From: Dyadobacter flavalbus
GTDB taxonomy: Bacteria; Bacteroidota; Bacteroidia; Cytophagales; Spirosomataceae
DNA length: 64,000 bases
Direction: 5' to 3'
Assembly: GCF_006149045.1 (NCBI RefSeq)
Contig: NZ_VBSN01000028.1
Location: 1 to 64,000, forward strand
Positions 34,164-43,123 of the stretch are shown here, in pieces. How positions within the stretch are numbered: the stretch's first letter is position 1; every line of letters begins with the position of its first letter. A model generated the notes under the pieces. It did no database searches, was not told where the DNA came from, and worked only from the letters and a program-made list of their open reading frames with translations. The position numbers and the translations under genes are program-made.

Positions 34164-35348
34164 TTACAACTGGGTTACTTCGTCCGTTCCGGCTGTAATT
34201 TTTACTTTATAACAAGGAAGGTCTATTTCATACTTTTCTTTATAGGATTCCTTCATTTTATTTTCAAATTCGGAAACAGCCTCTTTTTGTACAAGATTGA
34301 TCGTGCAGCCGCCAAAGCCTCCGCCCATCATCCGGGCGCCGAGTACCGCAGGATTGTTAACCGTCTGTTCCACCAGAAAATCCAGTTCCGGACAGCTTAC
34401 TTCGTATTCATGCTGCAGGCCGTAATGCGTTTCATACATTTTCTTTCCAAACTCTTCCAGATTTTTCTGTACCAGAAAATCACATGCATCCTGCACGCGC
34501 TGGATTTCTTCCGTAATGTATTTGCAGCGGCGGTAAACGACGTCGCCCAACTCATCCTTGTGTTTTTGCACCATTTCAGGCGTTGCGTCACGCAGGCTTT
34601 CTACTTCGGGATAATGCTGTTTCAGGATTGAAATGCCTTTTTCACATTCCAGCCTGCGGGTATTGTATTCCGAGCTGGCCAGTGAATGCTTGACGTTTGT
34701 ATCGCAAAGCACAATCAGATAATCGTGCATCGGGAACGGGAAATACTCGTATTCCAGTGAACGGCAGTCCAGCCGGATGACAGATTCTTCTTTCCCGAAA
34801 GCAGAAGCAAACTGATCCATAATGCCGCATTGCACGCCGACGTACTCGTTCTCTGCCTTCTGCGACATTTTTACAATCGTGAATCGGTCAAGCCCAAGCT
34901 GAAAAATCTCGTTCAGTCCAAAAAGCAGACAGCATTCCAGCGCAGCCGAAGACGACAAGCCGGCCCCGACCGGAACATTCCCGCCGAACACCGCCTGAAA
35001 ACCTCCGATTTTCAAACCTTTTTTATAAATCTGCTCCACAATGCCCAATTGATAATGCGGCCACGACTGTTCCGGTTTGGAAAGATCGTTCAGTGCAAAC
35101 GAGTACGATTCATCCAGATCGGCCGCAATCAGCAGAACATGATCGTCAGTTCTTGGCTCAATAACAAAATACACCGCTTTATCCACGCTTGCTGGCAGTA
35201 CAAAGCCATTGTTGTAATCGGTATGCTCACCGATCAGGTTGATCCTGCCCGGCGAACGGAATACCCGGGCATTGTCCGTACTGCCGAATTCAAGGATGTA
35301 TCTTTCCTTTATTCTGTCTAGAATTTCTGTTTCTTCTGCAAATAACAT
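34164..35348 (-). CDS. galK: Galactokinase
   Basis: 394 residues of the GHMP kinase family, phosphorylating alpha-D-galactose with ATP. The galactokinase signature GRINLIGEHTDYNNGFVLPA, the GHMP ATP loop PVGAGLSSSAALECCLLFGL and the C-terminal GARMMGGGFGGCTINLV are all present. Middle gene of a minus-strand operon: 16 nt after the 2-hydroxyacid dehydrogenase and 32 nt before galM. galT and galE are not in the window. Confidence 0.94.
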   Translation of the reverse strand: MLFAEETEILDRIKERYILEFGSTDNARVFRSPGRINLIGEHTDYNNGFVLPASVDKAVYFVIEPRTDDHVLLIAADLDESYSFALNDLSKPEQSWPHYQLGIVEQIYKKGLKIGGFQAVFGGNVPVGAGLSSSAALECCLLFGLNEIFQLGLDRFTIVKMSQKAENEYVGVQCGIMDQFASAFGKEESVIRLDCRSLEYEYFPFPMHDYLIVLCDTNVKHSLASSEYNTRRLECEKGISILKQHYPEVESLRDATPEMVQKHKDELGDVVYRRCKYITEEIQRVQDACDFLVQKNLEEFGKKMYETHYGLQHEYEVSCPELDFLVEQTVNNPAVLGARMMGGGFGGCTINLVQKEAVSEFENKMKESYKEKYEIDLPCYKVKITAGTDEVTQL

Positions 35349-35364
35349 ACGCTGAAAAATTTAC

Positions 35365-36306
35365 TTAATATCCTTTTACAAGGCTTACTTCATTCACAAT
35401 ATTGCTGCCGTTTTCAAGCGCGAAAATGTTGTTCAGAAACAAATCCACTTTCCCCATGTGTTCATTTCGGTGGCCGCCTCCGGTATGCTGCGTAAGGATT
35501 ACATTGTCCATTTTCCAGAGCGGACTTTCCTGCGGCAAAGGTTCCGTTTCAGTAACATCGAGCACGGCGCCTTCCAGCTTGCCGGAATTCAGTGCTTCGA
35601 TCAATGCATGCTCGTCCGTCGTACTTCCTCTTCCCACGCTTGCATACACGCTTTGATCTTTCATGGCTGCAAAAAAATCCGCATCAGCAAAATGCGTTGC
35701 TGTTCCCGGCAATGTATTGATAACCAGATCCGCATAAGGAAGTTCATTAAACAGGTCCTCACGGCTGTGAAGGTCCGCTTCGGGCGAAGTTCTGGCCATC
35801 AGATGCGTGAAGCAGCCAAAACCTTTGAGGATGGTGTTCACTGCCATGCCGATTGTACCAGCCCCCAGAATAATTACATTCTGCTGATGAAGGATTTTCA
35901 GTTCCGAGCGCAGCTTTGACCCAATCCATTCCGATTTCTGTTTCAGAAGCGTCAGTTTGTCGAGGCCGCGGTAAAGTGCCAGTACGCCGCCTACAATGGA
36001 TTCGGCGCAGGGATGTGCAAACCAGTCGCCCATATTGGCCACTTTTACTTCACTGCGTATCGGAATAGAAGCATACTGATCAAATCCTGCCGAGTCCAGC
36101 TGCCAGAATTTAAGACTTTCCGGACAAGCATCAAACCAGTCTACGGGCGGATTGCCGAGGATGTATTCAGCATGCTGAAATTCAGATTTCGCTTCTTCGT
36201 CAGTAGTTGACTCTGTACGGAAATGAATGGTATGCTGCGGAGACAAGGCTTCGCCGAGTTTGTTCCTCAGCGATTCATCAAGCATGGAATGACAGTAAAT
36301 AACCAT
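35365..36306 (-). CDS. D-2-hydroxyacid dehydrogenase
   Basis: 313 residues of the D-isomer-specific 2-hydroxyacid dehydrogenase family. The NAD-binding motif is ILGAGTIGMAVNTILKGFG (GxGxxG). The catalytic Arg is in SVGRGSTTDEHAL, the Glu in VLDVTETEPLP and the His in ILTQHTGGGH, so the triad is complete. It reduces a 2-oxo acid such as glyoxylate, hydroxypyruvate or a sugar-derived acid. Co-transcribed with galK and galM, which hints at a sugar-acid substrate (inference). Confidence 0.86.
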   Translation of the reverse strand: MVIYCHSMLDESLRNKLGEALSPQHTIHFRTESTTDEEAKSEFQHAEYILGNPPVDWFDACPESLKFWQLDSAGFDQYASIPIRSEVKVANMGDWFAHPCAESIVGGVLALYRGLDKLTLLKQKSEWIGSKLRSELKILHQQNVIILGAGTIGMAVNTILKGFGCFTHLMARTSPEADLHSREDLFNELPYADLVINTLPGTATHFADADFFAAMKDQSVYASVGRGSTTDEHALIEALNSGKLEGAVLDVTETEPLPQESPLWKMDNVILTQHTGGGHRNEHMGKVDLFLNNIFALENGSNIVNEVSLVKGY

Positions 36307-36397
36307 TTAATAGTTTAGTTTAAAAGAAGCAAATTAAAACCTTTTACCTGTTTTTACACGGTCTTGTATTTTTATAGCTGATTAATGTATACTTCAT

Positions 36398-36916
36398 TCA
36401 TTTTATCAGCGCCAGTATTTTCTTTCCTCTCGACCGGAATGCAGCTTTTTCAAATTCCATGCCTTCCTCAATAATAATCCGCAATTCTTTTTTAATCTCC
36501 GGATAAATCAATGACAGTCTGTACAGAACGGTAAGGGAAAGAGCGCGTATGGCAACCGGAACCATTCGGTCGGCAGCCAGTTCAAAGCATTTGTTCATGA
36601 CTTCGGCGTGAAATGCTTCGGGAATGGCAACATCTTCCAGAATCCTTACACTGTTTCGGATTACAGCATCGTGAACGTCTTTTCGCGTCAGGCACGCAGC
36701 AAGTTTGCCAATGTACGGCTGAATGAGTTCAGGTTTTTTCTGCGCGGCAATGCCTGCGCTGTAAGCTGCCCGCTGCGCCAGCCGGTAATGTTCGCTGAAA
36801 AAGCAGTTCATCAGTTCACTGAAAATTTCTTCATCCGTGCACGCATAATCCGCAACGCGGACAGCCAGTTGCCGGGATTGCACCGGATCTGCCAGAAGTG
36901 TTTTTTCAATGTTCAT
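36398..36916 (-). CDS. Alpha-helical (HEAT-like) repeat protein of unknown function
   Basis: 172 residues, all-helical by composition, with roughly 30-40-residue periodic helix pairs (for example LAQRAAYSAGIAAQKKPELI and MVPVAIRALSLTVLYRLSLI) that resemble HEAT/ARM repeats. No signal peptide, no catalytic motif. Likely a cytoplasmic protein-binding scaffold. It stands between the gal operon and fumC, on the same strand as both. Confidence 0.65.
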   Translation of the reverse strand: MNIEKTLLADPVQSRQLAVRVADYACTDEEIFSELMNCFFSEHYRLAQRAAYSAGIAAQKKPELIQPYIGKLAACLTRKDVHDAVIRNSVRILEDVAIPEAFHAEVMNKCFELAADRMVPVAIRALSLTVLYRLSLIYPEIKKELRIIIEEGMEFEKAAFRSRGKKILALIK

Positions 36917-36975
36917 AAATACAAGGCACCTGATTTTTTTTTGCCAAATGTAAATTGCTTTTCAAAACAAAAACA

Positions 36976-37002
36976 AGTGCTCCGCCGGTAAGGCGGAGCA
37001 CT
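36976..37002 (-). terminator. Terminator after fumC
   Basis: AGTGCTCCGCC (36976-36986) pairs perfectly with GGCGGAGCACT (36992-37002) around a 5-nt loop. On the minus strand it is followed by TGTTTTTGTTTTG, 29 nt after the fumC stop. Confidence 0.85.
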
Positions 37003-37030
37003 AAAAATCAGGTTCAGGGACAATCTTGAT

Positions 37031-38431
37031 TTACTGGATTTTTCCGACCATATCTTCCGGTTTTACCCAGGCGTCAAATTCATCGGGCGTTACATATCCA
37101 AGCGCAACAGCCGTTTCTTTCAGCGTTGAGCCGTTTTTATGCGCTGTCTGCGCGATTTCTGCCGCTTTGTAATAACCGATTTTGGTATTGAGTGCCGTTA
37201 CAAGCATCAGTGAATTATTCACATGTTTTTTGATATTCTCATGCAAAGGCTCAATGCCGATTGCGCAGTTGTCATTGAACGAAACGCAGGCATCGCCGAT
37301 CAGTCTTGCGGAATGCAGGAAATTGTACGCCATCAAAGGTTTGAAGACATTCAGCTCGAAATGCCCGTTTGATCCGCCGATACCGATCGCAACGTCATTG
37401 CCCATCACCTGTGCTGCCACCATGGTTATGGCTTCACATTGCGTCGGGTTCACTTTTCCGGGCATAATGGAACTTCCGGGTTCGTTGTCCGGAATATGGA
37501 TTTCGCCGATGCCGGAGCGCGGGCCGGAAGAAAGCATGCGGATGTCATTTCCGATTTTCATCAGACTTACTGCAGTTGTTTTCAGTGCGCCGTGCGCTTC
37601 CACAATGGCGTCGTGTGCGGCCAGTGCTTCAAACTTGTTTTCGGCGGTAATGAAAGGAAGTCCGGTAAGTTCTGCAATATGTCTGGCGACATTTTCGGAG
37701 TAGCCTTCCGGCGTATTGATCCCGGTTCCCACCGCAGTTCCGCCCAGTGCAAGTTCCGAAAGATGCGCCAGCGTGTTGGAAATAGCGCGCAGAGCATGAT
37801 CCAGCTGCGATGCATAGCCCGAAAATTCCTGCCCGAGCGTAAGCGGCGTGGCATCCATAAAGTGCGTACGTCCGATTTTCACCACATTCTTGAAAGCTTC
37901 GGCTTTTGCTTTCAGCGTATCGCGGAGTTTTGTAATGCCCGGAATCGTGACGTCCACAAGAATTTTGTAAGCGGCAATGTGCATGGCCGTCGGATACGTA
38001 TCGTTGGAGGACTGCGACTTGTTTACGTCATCGTTCGGATGCAGGAATTTGGTTTTATCGGCCAGGTCCCCGCCTTGCAGAACATGCCCGCGGTAAGCGA
38101 TGACTTCATTGCAGTTCATGTTGGACTGCGTTCCGGAACCGGTTTGCCATACAACAAGCGGAAACTGGTCGTCCAGTTTTTCGGCCAGAATTTCGTCGCA
38201 GACCGTACCGATCAGATCGCTTTTTTCTTTTGGAAGAACACCGGCTTCAAAATTGGTAATGGCAGCCGCTTTTTTCAGATATGCAAAGGCTTTAATAATT
38301 TCCTTCGGCATTTTATTGATGTCCTGGGCAATCGGGAAATTCTGGATGGAACGTTGTGTCTGAGCGCCCCAGTATACATGGGCAGGCACCTGAACTTCGC
38401 CCATGGTATCTTTTTCTATGCGGTATTCCAT
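37031..38431 (-). CDS. fumC: Fumarate hydratase, class II
   Basis: 466 residues of the fumarase/aspartase superfamily, hydrating fumarate to L-malate in the TCA cycle without an iron-sulphur cluster. Diagnostic are the N-terminal [48 protein letters not shown] and the catalytic loop [19 protein letters not shown] 38431 gives the standard length; an ATG at 38671 would add 80 cysteine-rich, unrelated residues. Monocistronic with its own terminator. Confidence 0.95.
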   Translation of the reverse strand: MEYRIEKDTMGEVQVPAHVYWGAQTQRSIQNFPIAQDINKMPKEIIKAFAYLKKAAAITNFEAGVLPKEKSDLIGTVCDEILAEKLDDQFPLVVWQTGSGTQSNMNCNEVIAYRGHVLQGGDLADKTKFLHPNDDVNKSQSSNDTYPTAMHIAAYKILVDVTIPGITKLRDTLKAKAEAFKNVVKIGRTHFMDATPLTLGQEFSGYASQLDHALRAISNTLAHLSELALGGTAVGTGINTPEGYSENVARHIAELTGLPFITAENKFEALAAHDAIVEAHGALKTTAVSLMKIGNDIRMLSSGPRSGIGEIHIPDNEPGSSIMPGKVNPTQCEAITMVAAQVMGNDVAIGIGGSNGHFELNVFKPLMAYNFLHSARLIGDACVSFNDNCAIGIEPLHENIKKHVNNSLMLVTALNTKIGYYKAAEIAQTAHKNGSTLKETAVALGYVTPDEFDAWVKPEDMVGKIQ

Positions 38432-38587
38432 TTTATATGTAGTATGAATATTGAAAATGAATAATGCGGATAACGGGGTAAAGTTAGGATTGAGCTTGCA
38501 GTTTTTGGTGTTTTTTACAGATAAATGTTTAGCGGCTAAAAAAGAATGTTTAGATTGTCCGGTATAATTTATGATTTCTGTAAAAGT

Positions 38588-39337
38588 ATGATTCCGAAAA
38601 TCAGCATTTATCCTGATTATGAAGCAATGAGCCTTGCAGCTGCCGACCGTGTAAGTGCATTGTTGAACCATAAGCCGGATTCTGTCATTTGTCTGCCTTC
38701 AGGCAGTACGCCGGTCGGTATGTTCCGGGCCCTTGTTTCCGCCAGTCAGAAAGGAAATGTGGACTTTTCACGCTGCATTTTTGTAGGGCTGGATGAATGG
38801 GTCGGGCTGGGCGGTGAAGACGAAGGAAGCGGCCGTTATATGATCAACAGGGACTTTCTGAAGCCTGTCGGCCTGAAAGACAATCAGGTTATTTTCTTTG
38901 ACGGAAAAGCAAGGGATCCGTTTGCAGAATGTGAAAGGATCAATAAAATCGTTTCTGAACTTGGCGGTCTGGACCTAATCGTGCTTGGCGTCGGGCTAAA
39001 CGGCCATCTTGCCCTGAACGAACCCGGAACTGCGTGGGATACGTATGCGCATGTAGTGGAGCTGGATGAAGTGACAAAAGTTTCAGGGCAGAAATATTTC
39101 AGTAAAACGGCTGTTCTTGAAAAAGGCATTACAATGGGAATCAGGCATATACTGGAAGCAAAAACGGCCATTCTGCTTGCTAACGGAAGTTCCAAGGCAC
39201 AGGTTATACAGCGCGCGCTGTCATTTCCCGTTACGCCGGCTTTCCCGGCAACCGTATTGCAGAATCACCTGAACGCGGAATTTTTACTGGACAGGGAAGC
39301 CGGAAGTCTGATTGACTGGACTTCTGAAAATATCTGA
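38588..39337 (+). CDS. Glucosamine/galactosamine-6-phosphate deaminase-isomerase (NagB family)
   Basis: 249 residues of the NagB/AgaI/6-phosphogluconolactonase superfamily. Conserved segments are [26 protein letters not shown] and [20 protein letters not shown]. NagB normally has an Asp before GH (VDGH, catalytic Asp141); this protein has Asn (LNGH), while the following His and Glu are kept. The change may mark a galactosamine-6-phosphate (AgaI-type) enzyme or altered activity. ATG 38588 fits the family start; ATG 38546 adds 14 residues. Divergent from fumC. Confidence 0.8.
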   Translation: MIPKISIYPDYEAMSLAAADRVSALLNHKPDSVICLPSGSTPVGMFRALVSASQKGNVDFSRCIFVGLDEWVGLGGEDEGSGRYMINRDFLKPVGLKDNQVIFFDGKARDPFAECERINKIVSELGGLDLIVLGVGLNGHLALNEPGTAWDTYAHVVELDEVTKVSGQKYFSKTAVLEKGITMGIRHILEAKTAILLANGSSKAQVIQRALSFPVTPAFPATVLQNHLNAEFLLDREAGSLIDWTSENI

Positions 39338-39490
39338 TTGAAGCTTTGAACAAAGCATTTTACATGTCCATACTTGCAGGAAGCACAAACAGATTTCACT
39401 TTTCGGACTATTTGTTTTTTTGAAAAAAAGATAATTTATCGCGTTCGGTTCAGAAATTCCGGGGCTGTTCACTTAATATAAGGACCTGTT

Positions 39491-39520
39491 TTTGAGCGGC
39501 CGGATTTCAGCATAAATTTG
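39491..39520 (+). promoter_or_regulatory. Promoter of the metE riboswitch transcript
   Basis: TTTG (39491-39494) and TAAATTTG (39513-39520), separated by 18 nt, match the Bacteroidota -33/-7 consensus. Predicted initiation near 39527 places the whole cobalamin riboswitch at the very 5' end of the metE leader, which is about 480 nt long. Confidence 0.7.
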
Positions 39521-39529
39521 CCCTGTTCT

Positions 39530-39775
39530 TTGTGAACGCCCGTCAATCGGGGTAGTGGTTTTCGCTTCCGGAACCCTCATCCGGAAAAGCAGAAATTAAA
39601 AAGGAACCGTGTGCAATTCACGGGCAGTCGTGCTACTGTAAGTATTCGTTCTGTAAAGTGCAGAACAGTTTTTTACCCGTGCATTCCATTGTTGTTGAAG
39701 GTTTTTGCAACCCGTAACAGCGAGAAGGATGGTGAAAATAATACAAGCCAGGAGACTTGCCGCTACGCTCAATAG
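39530..39775 (+). ncRNA. Cobalamin (B12) riboswitch upstream of metE
   Basis: The conserved core is present in order: a purine-rich AATTAAAAAGGAACCGTGTG segment (39594-39613), CAATTCACGGGCAGTCGTGC, then GCTACTGTAAG (B12-box region, about 39632-39642), a variable arm, and the 3' conserved AAGCCAGGAGACTTGCC (39749-39765). This is the AdoCbl riboswitch layout common in Bacteroidota. Binding of a cobalamin should reduce expression of metE downstream. The expression platform lies in 39776-40006, a further 230-nt leader. Exact boundaries are approximate. Confidence 0.85.
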
Positions 39776-40006
39776 CTGTTTTCTCACGAAAAGAAGACAG
39801 TTAAGCATTGATTTTACAGTTACAAATTCAGGATTTCGGTTTTCAGCAGGATTGATTCTTACGGAAGCAGATATTTTATGTTTAGCCGTATAAAACCGGA
39901 TTCCTGCCTTGTAACACGTACAGATCATCACGGAATAAATGCAATCCGACGGATCGGGACGGGGGTGTTTTCAAAGGGTTTTTATTAACTCTTTAAAAGC
40001 AGTTTT

Positions 40007-42328
40007 ATGTTATCACACAATCTCGGTTACCCGCGCGTAGGAAGTCAGCGGGAACTCAAAAAGGCCAACGAACAATTCTGGGCAGGAAAAATCGACAGGG
40101 ATGCATTGCTCAAGGCAGCGCGTCAGGTTCGTCATCAGAACTGGGAAACGCAGCAGAATGCCGGCATTGACCTCATTCCTTCCAATGATTTTTCCCTTTA
40201 TGACCAGGTTCTGGATACGACTTTAATGGTCGGCGCCATTCCGGAACGTTATCATCAGCTGATCGACGGGAAATCCAATCGTGAGCTGGATCTGTATTTT
40301 GCCATGGCAAGAGGCGTTCAGCGCGAGGGAATGGATATAAAAGCCATGGAAATGACCAAATGGTTTGATACAAACTATCATTTTCTGGTTCCCGAATTTA
40401 TTAAAAATCAGGAATTCAGCCGCTATTCCGACAAGGTAATCATCGAGTTTGAAGACGCACGTCAAAAAGGCATACTTACAAAACCGGTATTGGTCGGGCC
40501 GGTTACTTATCTTCTTTTAGGCAAGGAAAAAGAAAAGGGTTTTTACAGAATTGATCTGCTGGAAAACCTGCTGCCCGTTTATACCTCCATACTGAAAGAA
40601 CTTTCCGCACGCGGTGCCGCATGGGTACAACTTGACGAGCCCGGACTTGTTCTGGATCTGAGTGAAAAAGAAAAGCAGGCATTTCAGTATGCATATACCG
40701 AGATCAGAAAAGCAGTTCCTGAACTGAAAATCCTGGTTGCCACTTATTTCGGCGCACTGGAAGATAATTTGCCGGTTGCTGCTGCATTGCCGGCGGATGC
40801 ACTGCATTTGGATGTAACGCGCGGATCGGAAAGCCTGTCCGCGATTCTGGAAAACGAGGACTTTGTAAATTCTTCCAAAATGCTTTCGCTTGGCGTTGTG
40901 GACGGGCGCAATATCTGGAAAAATGATTACAGCAAATCGCTTGCATACATCAATGTAGCAAAAGAAGTACTGGGTGAAAACCGGCTGATGATCGCGCCAT
41001 CTTCCTCGCTGCTGCACAGCCCGTATGATCTGGACCTCGAAAAAAATGAGGAAATCCTGACCCCGGAAATCAAGGACTGGATGGCGTTTGCCAGACAAAA
41101 GCTGCATGAAGTTGCGACATTAGCACGTTTGTCCGGCTCAGATTTTCAGAATGATGAAGATTTTAAAACAAATCAGGCATCCGTTGAAAACAGGAAAAAT
41201 TCAGCATTGATCCATAAACCGGAAGTCAAAAGCCGGGTAAGAAACGTAACAGTTGGTGATTTTGAACGGCAAAGCCCGTTTCTGATCCGTCAGTCGGTAC
41301 AGCAGGAGAAACTGAAACTGCCTCTTTTCCCTTCCACTACAATCGGTTCTTTTCCGCAGACGGATGAAGTGCGGCAATTAAGAGCCAATCTGAAAAAAGG
41401 CATTCTGACTACTCAGGAATATGAAAACCGGATCAAAGAGGAAATCGTAAGCTCGCTGCGCTGGCAGGAAGAACTGGGCATTGATGTGCTTGTACACGGA
41501 GAATTCGAGCGGAACGATATGGTCGAATATTTCGGTGAAAACCTGTCCGGATTCGCATTTACACAAAATGGCTGGGTGCAGAGTTACGGCAGCCGGTGCG
41601 TGAAGCCGCCCGTCATTTACGGCGATGTTGCAAGGCCCGAAGCCATGACGGTAAAATGGTCTTCCTTTGCGCAGGCCAATTCCGCCAAGCTTGTAAAAGG
41701 AATGCTGACCGGACCCGTAACGATCCTGCAGTGGTCTTTTGTACGGGACGATCAGCCGAGAAAAGAAACCGCTTTCCAGATCGCGCTGGCCATTCGAGAT
41801 GAAGTTTCCGATCTAGAAAAAGCAGGAATCAAAGTCATACAAATCGACGAACCGGCTATTCGCGAAGGCTTGCCGCTGCGGAACAAGGACTGGAACAATT
41901 ATCTGCAATGGGCCGTAGATGCATTCAGGCTGAGTGCCGCGGCAGTCGCCGATCAGACGCAGATCCATACGCATATGTGCTATTCCGAATTCAACGACAT
42001 TATTGCGTCCATTGCTGCTTTGGATGCGGATGTAATCACGATTGAAACTTCCCGTTCGCAGATGGAGCTGCTGGATGTATTTGCAGAATTCGAGTATCCG
42101 AACGAAATCGGCCCCGGCGTTTACGACATCCATTCCCCGCGCGTGCCGACGGTTGAAGAAATGGTGCAGCTGATGGAAAAAGCATTGAAAGTCATTCCGG
42201 CAAGGAACCTGTGGGTAAATCCCGACTGCGGATTGAAAACCAGAAAATGGCCGGAAACAGAAGCTGCATTGCGAAACATGATTGCAGCGGCAAATCTGCT
42301 GCGGGAATCCGTTGCGGCTGCGTATTGA
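40007..42328 (+). CDS. metE: Cobalamin-independent methionine synthase
   Basis: 773 residues. Transfers a methyl group from 5-methyltetrahydropteroyl-polyglutamate directly to homocysteine. The N-terminal half begins [20 protein letters not shown] and the C-terminal half holds the zinc site: H656 and C658 ([10 protein letters not shown]), a Glu in [11 protein letters not shown] and C741 (NPDCGLKTR), each offset by 15 from the E. coli enzyme. Controlled by the cobalamin riboswitch upstream, consistent with repression when the B12-dependent MetH at 53190 can work. A terminator follows at 42345. Confidence 0.95.
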   Translation: MLSHNLGYPRVGSQRELKKANEQFWAGKIDRDALLKAARQVRHQNWETQQNAGIDLIPSNDFSLYDQVLDTTLMVGAIPERYHQLIDGKSNRELDLYFAMARGVQREGMDIKAMEMTKWFDTNYHFLVPEFIKNQEFSRYSDKVIIEFEDARQKGILTKPVLVGPVTYLLLGKEKEKGFYRIDLLENLLPVYTSILKELSARGAAWVQLDEPGLVLDLSEKEKQAFQYAYTEIRKAVPELKILVATYFGALEDNLPVAAALPADALHLDVTRGSESLSAILENEDFVNSSKMLSLGVVDGRNIWKNDYSKSLAYINVAKEVLGENRLMIAPSSSLLHSPYDLDLEKNEEILTPEIKDWMAFARQKLHEVATLARLSGSDFQNDEDFKTNQASVENRKNSALIHKPEVKSRVRNVTVGDFERQSPFLIRQSVQQEKLKLPLFPSTTIGSFPQTDEVRQLRANLKKGILTTQEYENRIKEEIVSSLRWQEELGIDVLVHGEFERNDMVEYFGENLSGFAFTQNGWVQSYGSRCVKPPVIYGDVARPEAMTVKWSSFAQANSAKLVKGMLTGPVTILQWSFVRDDQPRKETAFQIALAIRDEVSDLEKAGIKVIQIDEPAIREGLPLRNKDWNNYLQWAVDAFRLSAAAVADQTQIHTHMCYSEFNDIIASIAALDADVITIETSRSQMELLDVFAEFEYPNEIGPGVYDIHSPRVPTVEEMVQLMEKALKVIPARNLWVNPDCGLKTRKWPETEAALRNMIAAANLLRESVAAAY

Positions 42329-42344
42329 TTAATAGTACTAAATT

Positions 42345-42400
42345 TGTCAGGAATTGAGGCATATAAATCGTTTATACGCTTCGATTCCTGACATTTGTTT
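42345..42400 (+). terminator. Terminator after metE
   Basis: TGTCAGGAATTGAGGC (42345-42360) pairs with GCTTCGATTCCTGACA (42378-42393, two G-U pairs) and is followed by TTTGTTT, 17 nt after the metE stop. Confidence 0.75.
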
Positions 42401-42463
42401 GATGCTTAGGCTACGGCAAAGCTGCTATTGATAAATATGTTTTTACTATAAAGGTCCAACGTT

Positions 42464-42853
42464 TTGACACTCGAAGAAAAAATACTTGCCTCGGAAACAC
42501 GCGTTTTCAAAACCGTTTTTCCTAATAATACCAATCATTACGATACGCTGTTTGGCGGAACGGCATTGTCCATGATGGATGAAGTTGCCTTTATTGCAGC
42601 CACACGTTTTTCCCGCCTTCGCTGCGTAACGGTATCATCCGACCGTATCGATTTTACACACCCGATCCCGGCCGGAACCATTATAGAACTTGTCGGTCGG
42701 GTTGAAACGGTCGGAAATACAAGTATGAAAGTCCGGGTGGATATTTTTGTGGAGAAAATGTATGAAGAAGGCCGGGAAAAAGCCGTTACCGGAATCTTTA
42801 CCTTTGTAGCCCTGGACGAGGATCACAAGCCGGTAAGGATCGTGTCGCAATAG
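42464..42853 (+). CDS. Acyl-CoA thioesterase, hotdog fold (YciA/BFIT-like)
   Basis: 129 residues of the hotdog thioesterase family that hydrolyses acyl-CoA in the cytoplasm. FPNNTNHYDTLFGGTALSMM, then DEVAFIAATRF, carry the catalytic N..D/GG..D pattern of YciA-type enzymes. The start codon is TTG at 42464 (RBS AAAGG 8-10 nt upstream): an in-frame ATG at 42437 is cut off by TAA, and the next ATG lies inside the conserved core. A perfect inverted repeat lies just downstream. Confidence 0.85.
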   Translation: MTLEEKILASETRVFKTVFPNNTNHYDTLFGGTALSMMDEVAFIAATRFSRLRCVTVSSDRIDFTHPIPAGTIIELVGRVETVGNTSMKVRVDIFVEKMYEEGREKAVTGIFTFVALDEDHKPVRIVSQ

Positions 42854-42877
42854 CCTGACTTTCTTGAAGCAAAGCAG

Positions 42878-42918
42878 ATGCGCTTTCCTGATCACACTTG
42901 ATTATCAGGAAAGCGCAT
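42878..42918. terminator. Perfect 15-bp hairpin after the thioesterase gene
   Basis: ATGCGCTTTCCTGAT (42878-42892) and ATCAGGAAAGCGCAT (42904-42918) pair without mismatch across an 11-nt loop. No T run follows, so it may be a transcript-stabilising hairpin rather than a classic terminator. Confidence 0.55.
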
Positions 42919-43090
42919 TCTGGCATAAGGACAAAAAGTTGAACCGCGAATTGCGCTGCCGAACTTCAAAATGCAGGTTGTTTAGACTATCCTTTTAAAT
43001 CTGTAATCGACCGTTAGTTAAAAATTCTGTATTTAGTCCTCTGAACTTAACCGCAGGGTAACTTCAAAATTTTCTTTTCTGTGAATGAAA

Positions 43091-43098
43091 TAGATTTG
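43091..43098 (+). promoter_or_regulatory. Possible -7 box of the carbamoyltransferase operon
   Basis: TAGATTTG (43091-43098) fits TAnnTTTG, 25 nt before the first gene of the five-gene operon. No clear TTTG -33 partner was found. Confidence 0.4.
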
Positions 43099-43123
43099 GC
43101 GAGATATTAATTTTTCCAGATCC

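Noticed and set aside
37439..38464. 341-codon ORF opposite fumC
   Set aside because: Antisense shadow of a strongly conserved enzyme.
38432..38671. 80-residue N-terminal extension of fumC
   Set aside because: The sequence is unrelated to fumarases, and the standard start is ATG 38431.
39596..39931. 111-codon minus-strand ORF across the metE leader
   Set aside because: It lies antisense to the conserved cobalamin riboswitch and has no protein features.
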